Positions 19,936 through 34,264 of a DNA stretch of 64,000 nt are shown here, piece after piece. This DNA is from Latrodectus hesperus. Taxonomy: Eukaryota; Arthropoda; Arachnida; Araneae; Theridiidae. The stretch spans positions 86,942,206-87,006,205 of the forward strand of contig CM075855.1 of assembly GCA_037975125.1 (NCBI GenBank), given 5' to 3'. The position numbers and the translations under genes were made by a program. The notes under the pieces were generated by a model. The model did not search any database. It saw only the letters and a list, made by a program, of their open reading frames with translations, and was not told the origin of the DNA. The number at the start of each line of letters is the position of its first letter. Position 1 is the first letter of the stretch.

Positions 19936-21153
19936 AATTTTTCATTTATTATTATTTTTTAAAGAAATAATCTTTCTGAATAAGGAAAACGTGAATAAAT
20001 GAAGAAAGCAGGGACTTATAGTTGGGGAAATGACTTTTTGTCTTTTTTGGACATAAAAATATTGATTTTTATTTAATGGAATATTTTAAACTAATGCAAT
20101 TAGTTAAAATAAACCAATTTCCAAAACAAAATAAGAAAATTTATTTTCGGAAAGAAAATTAATCTAGAAAAGGAAAAAAAATGAGAAGATTATATAAATA
20201 AAAAAGAACATATTTCGGTAATTTGTTTTCGAAAATTAAATCATCATGGCAGTCTTATTTGAAATAATTTATTTTAAATCTCATTTGTGAAATTTATTTT
20301 TTTTTCCATAAAAATTTTTCGTATTTATAATTAATGAATAATTGACAAAGTGGTAAAAAATAAAAGCTATTAAAATCCATATTTTTTCTCTAGTTGATTC
20401 TTCTCAGTTCCACAATACTTTCTTGAAAATACAAATTTTCGGTTACGGTTACCGCAGCAATTAAGAGGTCCTTTGATTCTACAGAAGAGAAAGCGTACGA
20501 CTGGTGTTTAAAAAGAATTTTATTTTTAATTACTTCTTTCTTCTTTCTAGCTCATTAAATGAAATTAAAATTCTTGCCTATAATTAAAAGTTAAGAAATT
20601 TCGTACCTAACGAAGTAAAAAAAAAAAAAAAACACATCTTAAATCCATGTACTTATATTTTACCCCTTGAATCGCTATGCACTTTGGTTGTTTCGCGTGA
20701 GTTTTCGCTTAAGAATATCAAATAGTTGAATTATTTTATGTCTTGAATATTTTTTCTTTTAAATTTAATACATTAAACTTAAGTTAAAAGAATTTCCCTG
20801 TTTAATGAGCAATCTTATTTTTTTAATAATGGTTTCTTATACAACCTTCCTAAAAATAATTTGCTTATTTATGAACTGAAACAATGTCGTAATGAATTAT
20901 TTAATAAATGTATTTCATGGAAATTTTAACTGAAGATTATAATGACTTTAGAATTTGCTATTTTTTAAAAATAACAAGTAACATAAAAAATATAGTAGAT
21001 TCATAGTGACTTGATGCATTTAGTAGTATCAATACTGACTGAAGATACTGACTACCGAATCAGCTTTTAGTCATTATTTAAAAAATTCATTTAAACGAAT
21101 AATCATTCTTTCGTAATAATGGTTGAGTTACTGACTTAACATATAATATACAA

Positions 21154-21156
<3 letters not shown>
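19936..21156. other. No gene seen; AT-rich
   Basis: AT-rich with an A run of about 16 at 20617-20632. No recognisable coding or RNA feature. Confidence 0.55.

Positions 21157-21193
<37 letters not shown>
21157..21193. repeat. (AT)18 microsatellite
   Basis: Pure AT dinucleotides. Confidence 0.95.
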
Positions 21194-21194
<1 letters not shown>

Positions 21195-21289
21195 CCACAA
21201 ATAATCAATTTATTGGGCATTGACCTGTATTCAAGCGTAGTTATTTCATTGACTTCAGTCAAATGTTTGTTTGCAATTATTTAAAATTT

Positions 21290-21309
21290 CGACGAATGTA
21301 CATTCGTCG
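21290..21309. repeat. Perfect 20-bp palindrome
   Basis: cgacgaatgtacattcgtcg is its own reverse complement. It lies 100 bp from a (TA)n tract and close to another short inverted repeat (ttgact-tc-agtcaa, 21250-21263). Confidence 0.85.
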
Positions 21310-21659
21310 TCATTTTTCTCCTTTAACATTCTGTTAATACTGTCTAACGATAGGTGAAGGTGTATATGCAACTTCTTAACAAAAATGTGAATTAATGAAT
21401 TGTGTAATTTATTCAAGTGTATGACCAATCATGGTTTAAGTTCCAGCTAAGAAATGAAATGAATCATAATCAAGTTAACTTGTTAACCCCTAGATTTGAT
21501 TTGATTTATTTGTTGAATTACGGTTACTTTTTGCAAATGAGTGTTAATTCTTCTGTTAAAATTATATTAAAAATCACTACAAAAACGAGAAAGATATTTG
21601 TCAGGAATTCTATCGCAATTTTTATCATACATAAAACATGTAAAATAATACTTGCGTTT
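21310..21659. other. No gene seen
   Basis: AT-rich. The 123-codon open frame starting at 21417 runs into repeat F and is not supported as a gene. Confidence 0.5.
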
Positions 21660-21815
21660 CAGTGGTACGATCATGGGGCTGGACAAGGTCAACCCAGCCT
21701 TTCCTCCTTTCAATGGATCGATAAAATTGAGTACCAAGCATGCTTAGGAACTAAAAATTGTGAGTTTTGCGTTAGACCGACTACCTAACCAGGACATTGC
21801 TTCGTACCCCAGGTT
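21660..21815 (-). mobile_element. Repeat F fragment
   Basis: Matches part of 56330-56515 (same orientation) and 59297-59563 (opposite orientation): landmarks taccaagcatgcttaggaac, gggttttgcgtta, ctacctaaccaggaca and cgtaccccagg. A dispersed non-coding repeat of unknown class. Confidence 0.65.
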
Positions 21816-22009
21816 GGTTGGGTTTTATGGCGCAAGGTCCAAAAATGGACATGCTGCGCCTTCGTAACATACGCCTCTTGACTATGAATGGACCCTAAAG
21901 GCTTGGCTGTCATGCCATTCAGTTTAGTTTACTTTTCCGGTAGAAACAATGATTATTGTATTATAGGAATTAGATCCCCGGCCTTTAATGCATTCATGCT
22001 ATTCTTACT

Positions 22010-22100
22010 TTGGCCCATGTTTGTAGTGGTCAGAATCGAATAAAACTACAGGTTCGGGTCCAATTTACATTCTTTTGTGCAGAAATTAATACATGCAAGC
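22010..22100 (+). mobile_element. SINE-A fragment, degenerate
   Basis: Only the body is kept: catgtttgtagtggtcagaat at 22016, then ggttcgggtccaattta and ttcttttgtgcagaaa. The tRNA head and tail are lost. Confidence 0.6.
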
Positions 22101-25100
22101 AATCTATCCAAAAACATGCTAATGGGACATCTTTTGTGGTTTTGTACATTCTGACATATAAATATGACACTGAGTTGTTTTGAGATGGCAGTAAGAGCAA
22201 TACCATGAAAATGCTATACAACATCTTTGAGCTGCTAGACGTTTCTCAAATATATGTCAATCCGCAATAGTATACATGTAACTGTTTTCATATCGAAACA
22301 TTCGTCATTGAGAATTTTATAAAAAAAAATAGTCATAGGTATTGAAGATGAGTGATCTTTTTAATTCATTTCAGTATTGTGTTATTTTTTTAGTGAATTA
22401 AGATGAAAACCAAAATAAGGAAGAAAAATATTCACCTGCAGTTAATTCCATATACTGACATAATTGTGCTCCTGCGAATCAAAGAAGAGAAATCGACTCT
22501 CACATAATGCATTACTGAAGTTTGAGTTTTTGCCATCCTGAAAAATTTGACGCTACACCCTCGATCTCTATAAGTAAGATAAAGAAATGAAGTGAAAAGA
22601 GAATGGCAGAAACAAGAAACATCTAAATTGCAATCTTGGCATCTTATATATCTTTTATTATAACTTTTAGCTTGCAATAATAGATAAGGGATGAAAAGGA
22701 ATGTGAAGGGAAAAAAATTCCCTTTTTTCTCTATTTTAGAGAAAAATCGAAATATGCACTTCTGGCCCCATCTCAGCAATAAAAAACAATAATAAAATAA
22801 AAGTGCATCCTGGGAAGGGACTCCTTGAAATAATATCACTTTTGCGGGTGAATGCGGTGAAAATTGACTTTTCTCCATTTTCTATTTTGATACTTTTCTT
22901 TTCAGAAAGATATTGGCAAACGAAAACAAAAATAGTACAGTTTATGCCTTTGAAAATAACACCGTCAAAGTTAGAGATGTTAAATGCACCTTCAGTCTCT
23001 ATTCGATTATTTTTCGCTTGTTTTATAATCAAAATTCTTCGGAGCGTTTTGAATTATAACTATAGCTTCAGGAAAATAGAAACACGAGTAAAAATATCGT
23101 AGTGACTTATTTTCGGCAAGGCTTTGCTTCAAGGACACTTGAAGATTTAATATGATTAACTGAAATAAACATGATTGATATCACAAACTTTTATTACATT
23201 TTCTTATTATTTGAGTATTATAGTTATATAAAAAATTCAGTGAGTTATTTTATTATTAGCGTCGAGTCATTTAAAGTTAATCAGTAATGATCGTTTTCTA
23301 AATTTCTACAAAATTATTATCGATTCAGAGCATTTTTAATTCTTTTTTTCTGTTATACAAATCAGACTCTCAACAAATATTTTACTTAAATCTCAAAAAC
23401 TATTCTCACCAAAAGCGAATTTGTCTGCATTAGACTTACGTCTCATATATAATTTTTTACACAGTATTGAAAATTGTTAATGATTTGGTGATTATTTAAA
23501 TGATTCGAAGTTCTGCTAAGATACTAAAAATTTGGTGATATCTGAATTTGGTCCGGCTTATAGAAATGTGCTTTATATCCTTAATTTAAATTTTGCTTAC
23601 ATAAAATTTCAGTCTTATCCAATGTATGATAATGTTTCTATTTTTTAGCTCTAATTAATCAGAAGAAAATTATTTTTTACTAATCCACTTTGTGCTTTTC
23701 AGACTTTTCTGAAAGTTGAGGATTTGTTTTCGTTTTTCACAAATCAAACTATACATTCCCATTGTATATTACTTTTACACTGATATAAATTTTTGTATGA
23801 ATTTATAACATTTACCCAAATATGAATATTAAAAAAATATTTAAATATAAATGAATTTTAACAAATAAGATGAATTTCTAAAAGGATACACAAGCTTCAA
23901 TTTGGGGATATATTTTTGCATATTGCTTGTATATTTTACGTTTATATGTAGAAATAATTTGAATTATTTTATAGTCTTGATAAAAACTTTTTGTTTTAGA
24001 AGATCCATAATTTTTTTGCAAAGGTCAACTAATAAAGAAAAATAAAACTTCAAATGGAACAAGAAAATAATTTCCTTGTTTGGAACTCTCGATTACGATT
24101 ATGAAATCTGCGCAGTTATTATTACTATTTTAAATTGTTATTCATATACAATTATGAGATCATATGATAGTACCCAAAGAAAATAATTGCAGTTTGCAAT
24201 ATTGATTAAATTATACTATTTTTAAAAGTCTACAATTACAACTCAAATTACTCAAAATGCTTCATCGGATATAATTATGCGATAATGATTACTCGATGTC
24301 TGTGTAATAGCATCAAAATCTTAACAAATTGGAGCTAATTTGGGTAGATTAATGTCTTAATTAAAAACGAATAATGATTTAACACTCATTTATTTGATTA
24401 GAAAACTTCGTAATAAATAACGCTTGAAATCGCTTGGAAAAAGTGTCTTCTAATTCCATATCACCAAATAGCATAAATTTTTTCTAAGAAATGTATCTTT
24501 CATGCAAACAGTGTATAAAAGAAAACATGTTTAAATAAAAAAAACGTTAATTACAATAATTAAAATAAACTACGATAAAGTGAAACTTAATTTGTAAGAA
24601 GATAATTCCTTTTTTTTTCTTTTCTTAAACAAGAGCAAATTTTGTAATCAGAAGCATAGGAATAAAAAAAAAATTTAAAAAAAGTTAGTAACATACAATC
24701 TAGAGGGTGGTGAAGGGCTGCTTTGAGCAAGAAAAAGAAACACGATAGCACGCAGCAGAAGATAAGTAAAAACGACAAATGCTCTTTTGTAAAAGAAGCA
24801 CGCTCATTATCATTAATACAGACGATATTTTCCGATAATTTGTCAACGGAAAAGACGATTCCGTGATTATGTCTAATGCGGTACAATATCCATTACAGAA
24901 AATTATCCTTCTATGTTAAATTACAGCGTCAAAATACGGAGCCATTTCACAAAAATCGATGGTTTTAAAAGGCGCCGATGCGTAATGAAATAAGGTTTTT
25001 GTGGAATAATTTAAATACTACGCCTTAATTCATGTTTCAAAATGATGGACGATCCTGTAAATCGAAGACACTTATTCAAAGGATGATAAAGACATGCGGA

Positions 25101-28079
25101 GGTATCTCCTTCACTCACTTGTCTTTTATTCCCTCCCCCCTTACTTTAAAGAAAAAGAAATGAAGTGAATTAAAGCGTCCGGAACCAATATTGTTCTATA
25201 ACATTCTTTTGTTTTACGGGAAAAAATATCGCCAAGCTGAGAATTTCATTATGAAATGGGAATGAGAAGTGTAATGACTTGGTGATAATTAAGAAAAAGA
25301 TTGTCCTTTTTTTGTCAGATTTTTTTTCTAATCTGGCATTTTATTTGAATTTTTCCTTTTTAATACGGACGCAATTCAGTTATTTATTTTTTTCATTGGA
25401 AAGTCCAGTAAAAATTTTCTTTGTTTTGGACGAAATATCAAATAAGAAAATGGTATAAAAGATTACCCTAATTTTTTTCGACATCACTTTATTCTATTTT
25501 CAAAAAAGTGCACAGCAAATTATACAGTAGAGAAAAATGAACAGTAAAAAATAAAAAATAAAAGGGAGAAGTAATTAAACGTGACATTGGGCAATTTCAA
25601 TTAATCACTCTCGAAAAACTAGAAAAGGAAAAGTGGAAAAATTTATGGGAAATAAAAGAAAATCGATTGAGAGTTTTGTGAGACTATAAAACAAAGGAAA
25701 TAATTACAGCAGCTTAAATGTCTTTTACAATATTATATTACGGCATATGATGCCATTTAATGGATATATCTTATAAAATCCCAAGAATACAAACACCATT
25801 GAAACGCGCACAGAAAAAAAAAATTATTCTAATTCTGTTAATGCCTTCAAATTGAACGTTTAGAAAAAAAATTTTGAAAACGATTTTATATGCTTCTTTT
25901 TATTGAGTGGCTCGGTTGGAAGAATAGTTTTGGAATATCGCCCGACAATTTCCGTAGAGATTTGTGACAAGAAGTATCCTTTACACAAAACTGTGAATGA
26001 AAAAGAACTTTTCGTTCATTCTCCTTCGACCCAAAACGCATTTATTTTATATTATTATTTAATAGTTTCTTGGTGTATACTTTAAGAAGCAGAAAATTAT
26101 CTTTTATGTGATGCGATGATATAAATATATAAGGTTTCGTTCTAAATTTAAAGTGAAATATTTTTCATTATTAATTTTATTACATGAAACTCTGTTGCTG
26201 ACATACTTAAATTTTGGAATGAAGTCACTATGACACTAATAAATCACAAAATGGCGCGGTGATGTTTATGATAGTTAAAATAAGGATGATAGTAATATTT
26301 AAGACAGATAATCGCATACAAAACTATTTCTTTCTTGTAAATTTTTCCTATGAAACTGTAATTGTTTTCTCTCAATGATTTAATAAATACTTGAAATTTT
26401 TAACTTAGATGATCCTAAATATGCTCAATGCTATGAAATAGCTTATTTGTATCTTTTTAAAAATTGAAAATTCCTTAAAGACATTTTTAAAAAAAATGTG
26501 TATTTCGTTGTTTATAAGTTTCAAACTTATTGATTTATTTATTTCCCGAACACACACATTGATATATCGAGTAATTTCGATCATTTAAAACAAATTTTCT
26601 AAAAAAAAAATACTTTTAAATAACTCACGTATCTTCTAATAATGTAGATAGACATTGCATTCTTAATTTAATATAATTTCGTAAAACGTTAAAATATTAT
26701 TGTAACACACATTTTTAAAAGCTGTTAGATTTTGTGACCTGCACTTTCTAATTTAAATACACGTCTAATTTAAATTCTCAGTAATTCTAGAAATTTTAAC
26801 TCAACGAAATAGTATTTTGAAAGCTCTTCTAATGTGAATTAAATTACAATTTTTAAAATAATTATCAAAAAAACATTTGAAAAAATGTTATTTATTAAAT
26901 CAATATTACCAAATGATATCATATTGAAACAAGTTATATGCAAACGCAATTTTTACTGTGCCTTGTTAAATGCATCAAGCCATTTTTAATTCCATTTTGG
27001 AGAAAAATTATTATTTTTGTTTATTATTTAACCATTAAAATATCACATGTGTATCATTAAAATGGTTTAATTGAAATATTTTGAGAGAACTTAGTAAAAT
27101 AAAATCACTTTATTATTTTTTAAGGGAAATTTAGAAAGCGGTCAATACAATGAGTTGAAAATTAATTTCGTATTCTTAGTTGTTCAAAAATTTTTTTAGT
27201 AATTTATACTTCAGTGATAACTCAAAAAAATCTATATTTTCAATTATGACATTTAGAAATGACTTGTGATTTATAGAAGGCTACATGCATTTCTAGATTG
27301 TAAAAATATTTAATTTGTTATAAATCATCAATATAATAATATTTAAACCATAGTTATTCAAAACTTGTTCAGTATTTTAACTCAGATTTATTAAAATCAA
27401 TCATGTATTATTAATTATAAAATAGGAAATTTTAGCAATAATATTTTTAAGCAATATTTCAATTATTTATTTTTAACTTGAATCATTTAAAATTATTATT
27501 TGGGCTAATTATTTATATCGCTATAAAAAATATTGGTGTTCTTTCAATTTATTATCGTTAAAAAGCGAATATATTATTTTCTGTTCATTACTATTATGGT
27601 ATTAAAAATTTATTATTATTATTGCTATTTTTAATATATTTGATATATTTCCTACTCAAGGGTGATTTATTTCTATATTTATAATAATTAATGCAACTAT
27701 TAATCAATGCTGTTTATTAACATAAATTAATCAGAAATGATTAACTTAATTAATTAGTGCAATTAACCATTCGTTTATAGTTAGTAAATACTTGCTTGTA
27801 TGTTATAATCTTCACACAATTAAAGTTATTCATACATATATATTATTGAGTTTGCAATCTCTTTTATTATTATCATTGACGAGACATAAGTTTAAATTTA
27901 ATGTAGTTTTTTTTAAATAGTGTTATATTAAACACCATATGTGCTTCTGCATTAGATTACAATAATTAATTTGTTTGTTAATGGATGTTTTTTTGCTTAA
28001 TCTCGATGAATAATTAAACACCATAAAGATTGAATCAATTTATGTTAATAAACAGATAACACTCTGTTAAAATAAATTT
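22101..28079. other. No gene seen; long AT-rich stretch
   Basis: About 6 kb without a recognisable repeat, RNA gene or coding region. Open frames such as minus 22432-22878 (148 codons), the overlapping pair near 22736-23102 and minus 24587-24886 lack domains and look like chance. Slightly GC-richer patches at 22780-22880, 24940-25280 and 25890-26010 could be short conserved non-coding elements. Confidence 0.5.
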
Positions 28080-28800
28080 TACGGTCCATAGGCGCCAAAA
28101 TCTAAACATATACCTGCTCCCAGTTCAAGCATGTTTTTGCAGGCATCTTCCCATAAAATCAAAATCGCCAAACCGTTAAGAATTCCATTTTCCAATCTCA
28201 TGGCTGCAGCCATCGAACTCCAGTAATTTCGCGTTTATCGCATCCCTGAAATCATAACAAAACAATTCCTTGTCAAACTGGGACGGATGCAGCACTGTTA
28301 TTATCGAATTTTCCTGGACACTCCCGGATCTGCCGTTTTCCGGATTGCTACAAATCCAGAAACTGAATTTAATCAGGCGACAAACTACAGAAGAGAGGGG
28401 GTGGTACTGTAGAGAGCACTGTGCAGGGGAAACTCTAAACCGTAATCTTAGACTGGGGGGTGGAGGAAAGGCGGCCCAATTAGTTTGTGCACTGGGCAGA
28501 GGTAACAGGCGTCGCCGGACACAGGTATAAAGAGAGACAGAAATACGGTTACAGTTAGCAGTGCATCAGAGAATTAGGTGTCGAAGGGATGTTTGATCTC
28601 CTTAATTCCACCGCTTAGGGCTAAAGCAGGCTCAGTCAGAAAGAAAATTCCACTGGCCATAAAGAGGAGGGGGTGGAAGGTAGGAAGGAAGGATGAGCGA
28701 AACGCACTGGAATATAATTTAATTAAAGGACTCGTTCGAATTAGTAATTGTCGTTGGAGGGAAATCGCTTTGAAATGCAATCATCGACTGCATTGATTGT
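28080..28800. other. GC-richer island, function unknown
   Basis: About 700 bases are clearly less AT-rich than their surroundings and contain no match to the repeats in this window. G-rich runs (agagagggggtgg, actggggggtgg) occur at about 28395-28470. Open frames at 28270-28530 and on both strands at 28574-28796 have no recognisable domain. It may be a conserved regulatory region. Confidence 0.35.
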
Positions 28801-30584
28801 AATCACAAATTGATTTATATATATACATATTTGGTATTTTCGTCGTTTTCTACATTTTTGATAGATTTTAAAAGTATAAATTGATTGATTGATTGATTGT
28901 TTCTTTGTTAACAATATGTTTTGCAATGAAATCCTACCTCTAAATATAGCAGATCGTTTCCTAATTTTAAACAACGGTTTTAGTGACGAGATTGACATAT
29001 GAGCTGGCATCGTCTCTTCTATATAAACCAGTAGATGGAGCTTGCAGTCACGCCATATATTACACGTTTTAGTTTGAATTATCTAACGCGGGAGATTTCC
29101 AACTGTGCCTGGAATAGAACTCCTCACCTGCTGGTTAAGGACGCCTTTTATGAACAGACTATTAATTGATTGATTGATTGCTTAATGATCCATAAACATT
29201 TTGTAAGTACGAGTGAAAGCTATCCTACAGAAAAAAAGTTACTTGAAGATAATAACGCCATTTTTCATTTCTTTTATTGATACATTTAAAAATGAAATTG
29301 AAATATCGAGAAATGAGTGAACAGGATTAAGTAAAATTTAATTCAAGTGTCCAAAATATCCATAAAATGGATTATCCATTTTGGTCATGAAAAATCCTGA
29401 ATTTTCTAAGGCAGTTCTTTGCCATTTCTACTGAGCGTGTATTTCTTAACTGAAAGGACTTTTAATAGTAGTGCTGTGAGAAGCCACAAGCTCCAATACA
29501 GTCAGAACACTCGAAACTTTTGAGAAAACAATTATAAACAATTTATTAAATGCCATTTGTACAGCTACAGCCATGCATCTTGAGCGATTATCAACCTTTG
29601 TTTCCTACGCCTTTGAACGAAAAATGTCTACTTTGAGTGAATTTCACGCATTAAGTAAATCATCACAGAATTTTTTCCCAATAAGTGAATTTCACCTGAG
29701 ATAAAAATTCATTTTGACTAATCTTATGACTTTTAAAAGCGATATTTTTTATTTTATATGTGTTATAAAAATTTCAACCTCCCATGTTTGAGTATTTTTC
29801 CGAACCTTTTTTAGTGGTGCTTTTCTTTATTATTATTTTTTTTGCTTCTTTTTTTAATATCAATTAATGCATAAATTATGAAGAAAATAGAAAACTTGAA
29901 AATATTTCTCTCACGGATAAATATGCCTGAATATGAATTTTAAAAAAATCTTTGAGCATAAAGGAAACTATATGTTATATAGCAAGAAATTCTCTTTTTT
30001 GCGTACGGTGAGATTTTAACTGGTGCGTAGTCATTCAACAAAGACGTACTTGTGCAGTCAATTAAATTATATTTGCCTTTTATTAGTATTAAAAAATATA
30101 CTTGGAAATCGGTTTATATAAAAACGTACGATACATATAAACTCAGCGTTTTTCAACATGGCTGAATTATCGCTTAAAGTTTGATGGTTAACGCTTAACG
30201 ATAAATGGTATAAAATTATAACATAAAATTAAATTCGGAATGTAACGGGTATTATTTTAAAATAAAAATGCCTGTTTATAAACGATTTCATGTAATAAAA
30301 ATTGTGTGCATACCCTTCATATATGAAAGGGTCATTGTGATTTTCTTTCTAATTCTTTTCCGTAGTGTCATTTATTTATTTTTTTCATATTCTGACGTTA
30401 TCATTAATCACTTCAATGTACTGGTAACTGAGGATAATTCAAGGGTAGAAAAATGCTGTTATTATGTTCCTGGCAGATGATACAAATATTTAATTGGGTG
30501 ATTTAGGCTGCGCATGTCGAGTTGAAATTTATTTTGACATACTCCTTGTATAAAAATTTCTTTTCGTTGTCAAAAGGCATACAT
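28801..30584. other. No gene seen; short (ATTG)n tracts
   Basis: AT-rich with tetranucleotide runs attgattgattgattg at about 28881-28899 and 29161-29180. A tRNA-like minus-strand relic may lie near 29108-29140. No coding region is supported. Confidence 0.5.
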
Positions 30585-30925
30585 TTAGCTTCGGGGAGGG
30601 GGCGGCGTTAAAAATGATTGACAGCTCATGTAAAAACGAAGCACTCTGAGGGTGTGCGAAAAAAATTCACTGGGAAGTGTGCACATCTCTCCACCCACTT
30701 CGAGTGCTCCACTTTGTAAGCAGACCAGAGAGAAATTCCGAGTGATTAGGTTACCAGAAAGGAATATGCGTATTGAAACACTGGTAGCCATGGCAACCAG
30801 AGAAGTACACACACAACACCACATTAAAACTCCACAGAGAATAAAGGGGTCATCTTGTCACAGCGCCCTCTACAGCGCGAACATGGCTGCTGGCCAAGAT
30901 GTTCCAGGGGGGTGGAAGGACAGTA
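30585..30925. other. GC-richer island, function unknown
   Basis: Less AT-rich than its surroundings, with gggagggggcggcg at about 30594 and a cacagcgccctctacagcgcg block at 30858. Open frames on both strands overlap each other and show no domain. Unique in the window. Confidence 0.35.
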
Positions 30926-31682
30926 AGGAAAAAAAAAATTAATAATAGAATAATTAAATCCACCTCGTTGTGTTGGTAATTAATGGGAAGTCGGCTCATC
31001 AAAATCTTTCGCGGGTCGTTCCGAGATTCATCATAAGCAGCGGTGTGTAAATTTCTTGATTGTGAAAAATCGCCACGAGAAATTACAAATGCGTGAAGAA
31101 AGAGCTTTCATTAAGAGGGTGTGTTTGGCAAAAATATCGCAAATTAGACGCTCCCTGGCATGCAGGCTATGAAAAAAAAAGATTGGATTTCTTCTAGAAA
31201 AAGATTTATAAGTGCGTTTCTTTTCACATTTCTCGTTTGGAATTTTTATTTTCGGTTTTATTAATTGCATGTATGTAAGGATAATTGCTTACAACTATGC
31301 ACACATCTGATCGAAGCTGATTTCATAAAGAAAATAAAAAGCAGCGAGCGAGAATTTGTTGTATCGTTGCCACGAAATATAAATTCGAGAAATAAAACTA
31401 CTACTTATTTTAATCTTAACAGAAAATGTATGTGAAGTATTATATTTCATGACTTGCTCGGAACATCCTTTCTTGGAACCATTTTATATAGAATGCAAGC
31501 ATTACAGCAAAATATATTGTGAAATATGATATGTTTACTTTAAGAATATTTATAGTAAAAAATGCAATACAGATTAAATAAGAAAAGCCGATTTTGCACT
31601 AAAAGAACTGCGCGCTGAGTTCGGGAAATAAATTTTTCAAGTAAAGCGAGAAAAAGTAAACGGAATCATTCTTGTATATAAA
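30926..31682. other. No gene seen
   Basis: AT-rich with a moderately GC-richer start. Nothing recognised. Confidence 0.5.
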
Positions 31683-32820
31683 TATTGGTAGAGAGTCGAA
31701 TAGAATATAAAATGTATTTACTTAAAAGAATCTTTTTTCTAATTTTTCGATGATAGAGGGTATTGTAAAATGATACTGAAAGAAATAATAAAAAGAATTA
31801 TTTAAAAAATGCTCAAAATAGGTACTATTGTTTTAATAAATTTATATTAAAGTTACAAACAGAGAGAATTTGAATAGGTATCTCTGCGTAAGGCTTATAT
31901 TCAACTCTACCATTCAACTGTTCATGTGTTGGATTCCCTGATAGACTATTAATCATTATTGGAGTTCCATATTAATTACAATCAAGAGTAGTGAATTCAC
32001 ATCAATTATTAAATTGTAATTAAACTCATCAATTATAAGTAATAAACACATTTGTTATAATAAAATTATATTACAAACATTAATGAAATTTAAAATATAA
32101 AAATAAAAGCTAAAAAAAGCTTGCATTTCTTGTATTTACATCACATTGTAACTGTTAATGCATATTTTAATATTGTTGAGAACCGAATAGAATATTAAAT
32201 GTTTACCTAAAAAAGTTTTTTGAATTGATTCGATGACAGAAAGTATTGTAAAATGTTACTCTATGAAGTACTAAAAAGCAGCATCAAATTATTTTAAAAT
32301 ATTCGAAAAAATTTCCCACAACTACTACTAATTAAAGTTAATAACAATACAAATAGAAAGAATTTGAATTGGCAGCTGACTGAGTCTTCCACTCTGTTCC
32401 TCTTTCCGTTTCCTGCTTCCGCTCATGAGGATTGTTGCCATTCCACATAAAATATAATTAAAAAATTTTAACCATCGATCACGTAATATAAAACAAAAAT
32501 TATTATAGAAAATTGTTATTATTTTAATGTAAATCTGTAATATAAAGATGAAAAAGTAGAATTCAAATAGATGGATAAATGACTATAGTTCCCCGCTTAC
32601 GCTTCAACTATTCTTGTGTTCGATTCTCATTTTTCTTGTGTTGATGATTGTTGGAGTGTTATATCAATTATAATTAAAAAAATTTAATCCTCAATGATAT
32701 CAAAGAGAATAAAAATAATAATCAAAATCAATGGATTCATGTCAATCATCAAATTGGGAATGAAATCATCAGATATAAATAATAAACGTATTTATTCAAA
32801 TAAAAGAAATGTTACAAACA
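31683..32820. repeat. Degenerate tandem duplication, unit about 490 bp, 2.5 copies
   Basis: The unit starting near 31683 (gagtcgaatagaatataaaatgt) recurs near 32175 (gaaccgaatagaatattaaatgt). Both continue with gatga.ag..tattgtaaaatg, an attaaagtta block, agagaatttgaat, and a part with tRNA-like B-box relics (ttcaactgttcatgtgttgg near 31914). A third partial unit at about 32535-32820 repeats the second half (gcttcaactattcttgtgttcgattc near 32602). Copies are well diverged. Confidence 0.7.
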
Positions 32821-34264
32821 CAAGTTCAATAGGAGATATGGAACGATACAGCAGGAAAGCATTTTTTATATCATATTAGAAGCGCATACATATATATTGT
32901 ACAACCGGCAATCGTTTGAGATATTTTAAGATCGTCAGAAAGATATTATCTTATATTACGAAATATCGATATGAACTTATATTACGAAATACTAACTTGT
33001 GTGTTATCCACACGACAAAACAAATGGATAAATATTAGACAAAGTCATTCCGTTTATAGATTTCTTAGACAACAATTGCTTACTGAAGACTACATTAGAT
33101 TCAAACTCGTTAGTCTCAGTCGAAATATAAAACGCTGCGAAGATTTAATGCATACATTAATATGAGTATTAAATAATATATAAAAAAGGTAAAAAAAAAC
33201 ATGTCTTTGAAAAAAAATGTGTATCAAATATAAAAGTTTGAATTTTAATTTATTATAAAATGTAAGCAAGTTTTATTTTTTCATTTTTTCAATTTCCAAG
33301 ATTAATAAAGTTTTGGTTCAGATGTGCGGTGGAAAGAAAAAGAAATTTTGCAAAAAGGTTTGAAATTTTTATATGTACGTTTTATTAAAAAAGATATAAA
33401 TAAAAAAATAATTTCTTGACTTTTACTTATTGTTACTTTTAGTTAAAATCAATGTTTCTAAACTTTTTGTTTCTTTTTAATTAAAATCAATGGAAATTAC
33501 AAAATCTTTTATTTTTTTAAGAACAAAAATCCCTAAAAAAACTTTAATTATTTATGAAAATTTAAAATAAATATCTTTCTTAATTTAAATCCAGGTTCTT
33601 TATTTTGGATTTATGCGAATTAATAAACATATATATTTTGAATATCAATTATTAAATATTTGCGCAATACACAAACATGTTTTATATTTCAACAAAAAGA
33701 AAGTGTAGGAGATGAAAAACTTAGATATTACATTGTTTATTCTACAAACATCCGCTTAGAAGAAATTTAAATATTTATTATAATTCCTTTTTCAAATGCA
33801 AAACAGGTATAGAAATTAATTTTAGTCATATAATGGAGGTTTCGTGATTACAATTACATACTTAATTATGCTTTTATTTGAAGATTTTATATCATTTTTT
33901 AACTAGATTTTAATATTCAATATTTTTAGACAAATCAAATATTAATCAACGTTTGCTTTGTTATAGTCTTGAGGTTCACAAATCAGGTAATGAAATTAAT
34001 GTACTTAATAAGGTGGATTTTTCTAATTTAGAAGAAAATCACCATTTTATTTAACATCGTAGATTATTAAATATAATAATGTGTGCTGCCAAACTACTAA
34101 AGGAAATTTATTTTAAACTTTCAAATGCATATAATTCATTGAAAACTTTCATTTATTCTTATAATTAAATCATAAAGTTATGAAACAAAAAATTTTATAT
34201 TTTTATTTGTTTATAAAAAAGCAGCGTCATATTTAGTTCTTTCATATATTTAAGATTTATATTT
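32821..34264. other. No gene seen; very AT-rich
   Basis: No recognisable repeat or gene. Short open frames at 32694-32879 and 32971-33165 are not supported. Confidence 0.5.

Noticed and set aside
22432..22878. 148-codon open frame (minus)
   Set aside because: No recognisable domain, low-complexity residues, and a comparable frame runs on the other strand; likely chance in AT-rich DNA.
28861..29185. (ATTG)n runs as telomere-like repeat
   Set aside because: Arthropod telomere repeats are usually TTAGG; these are short tetranucleotide runs.
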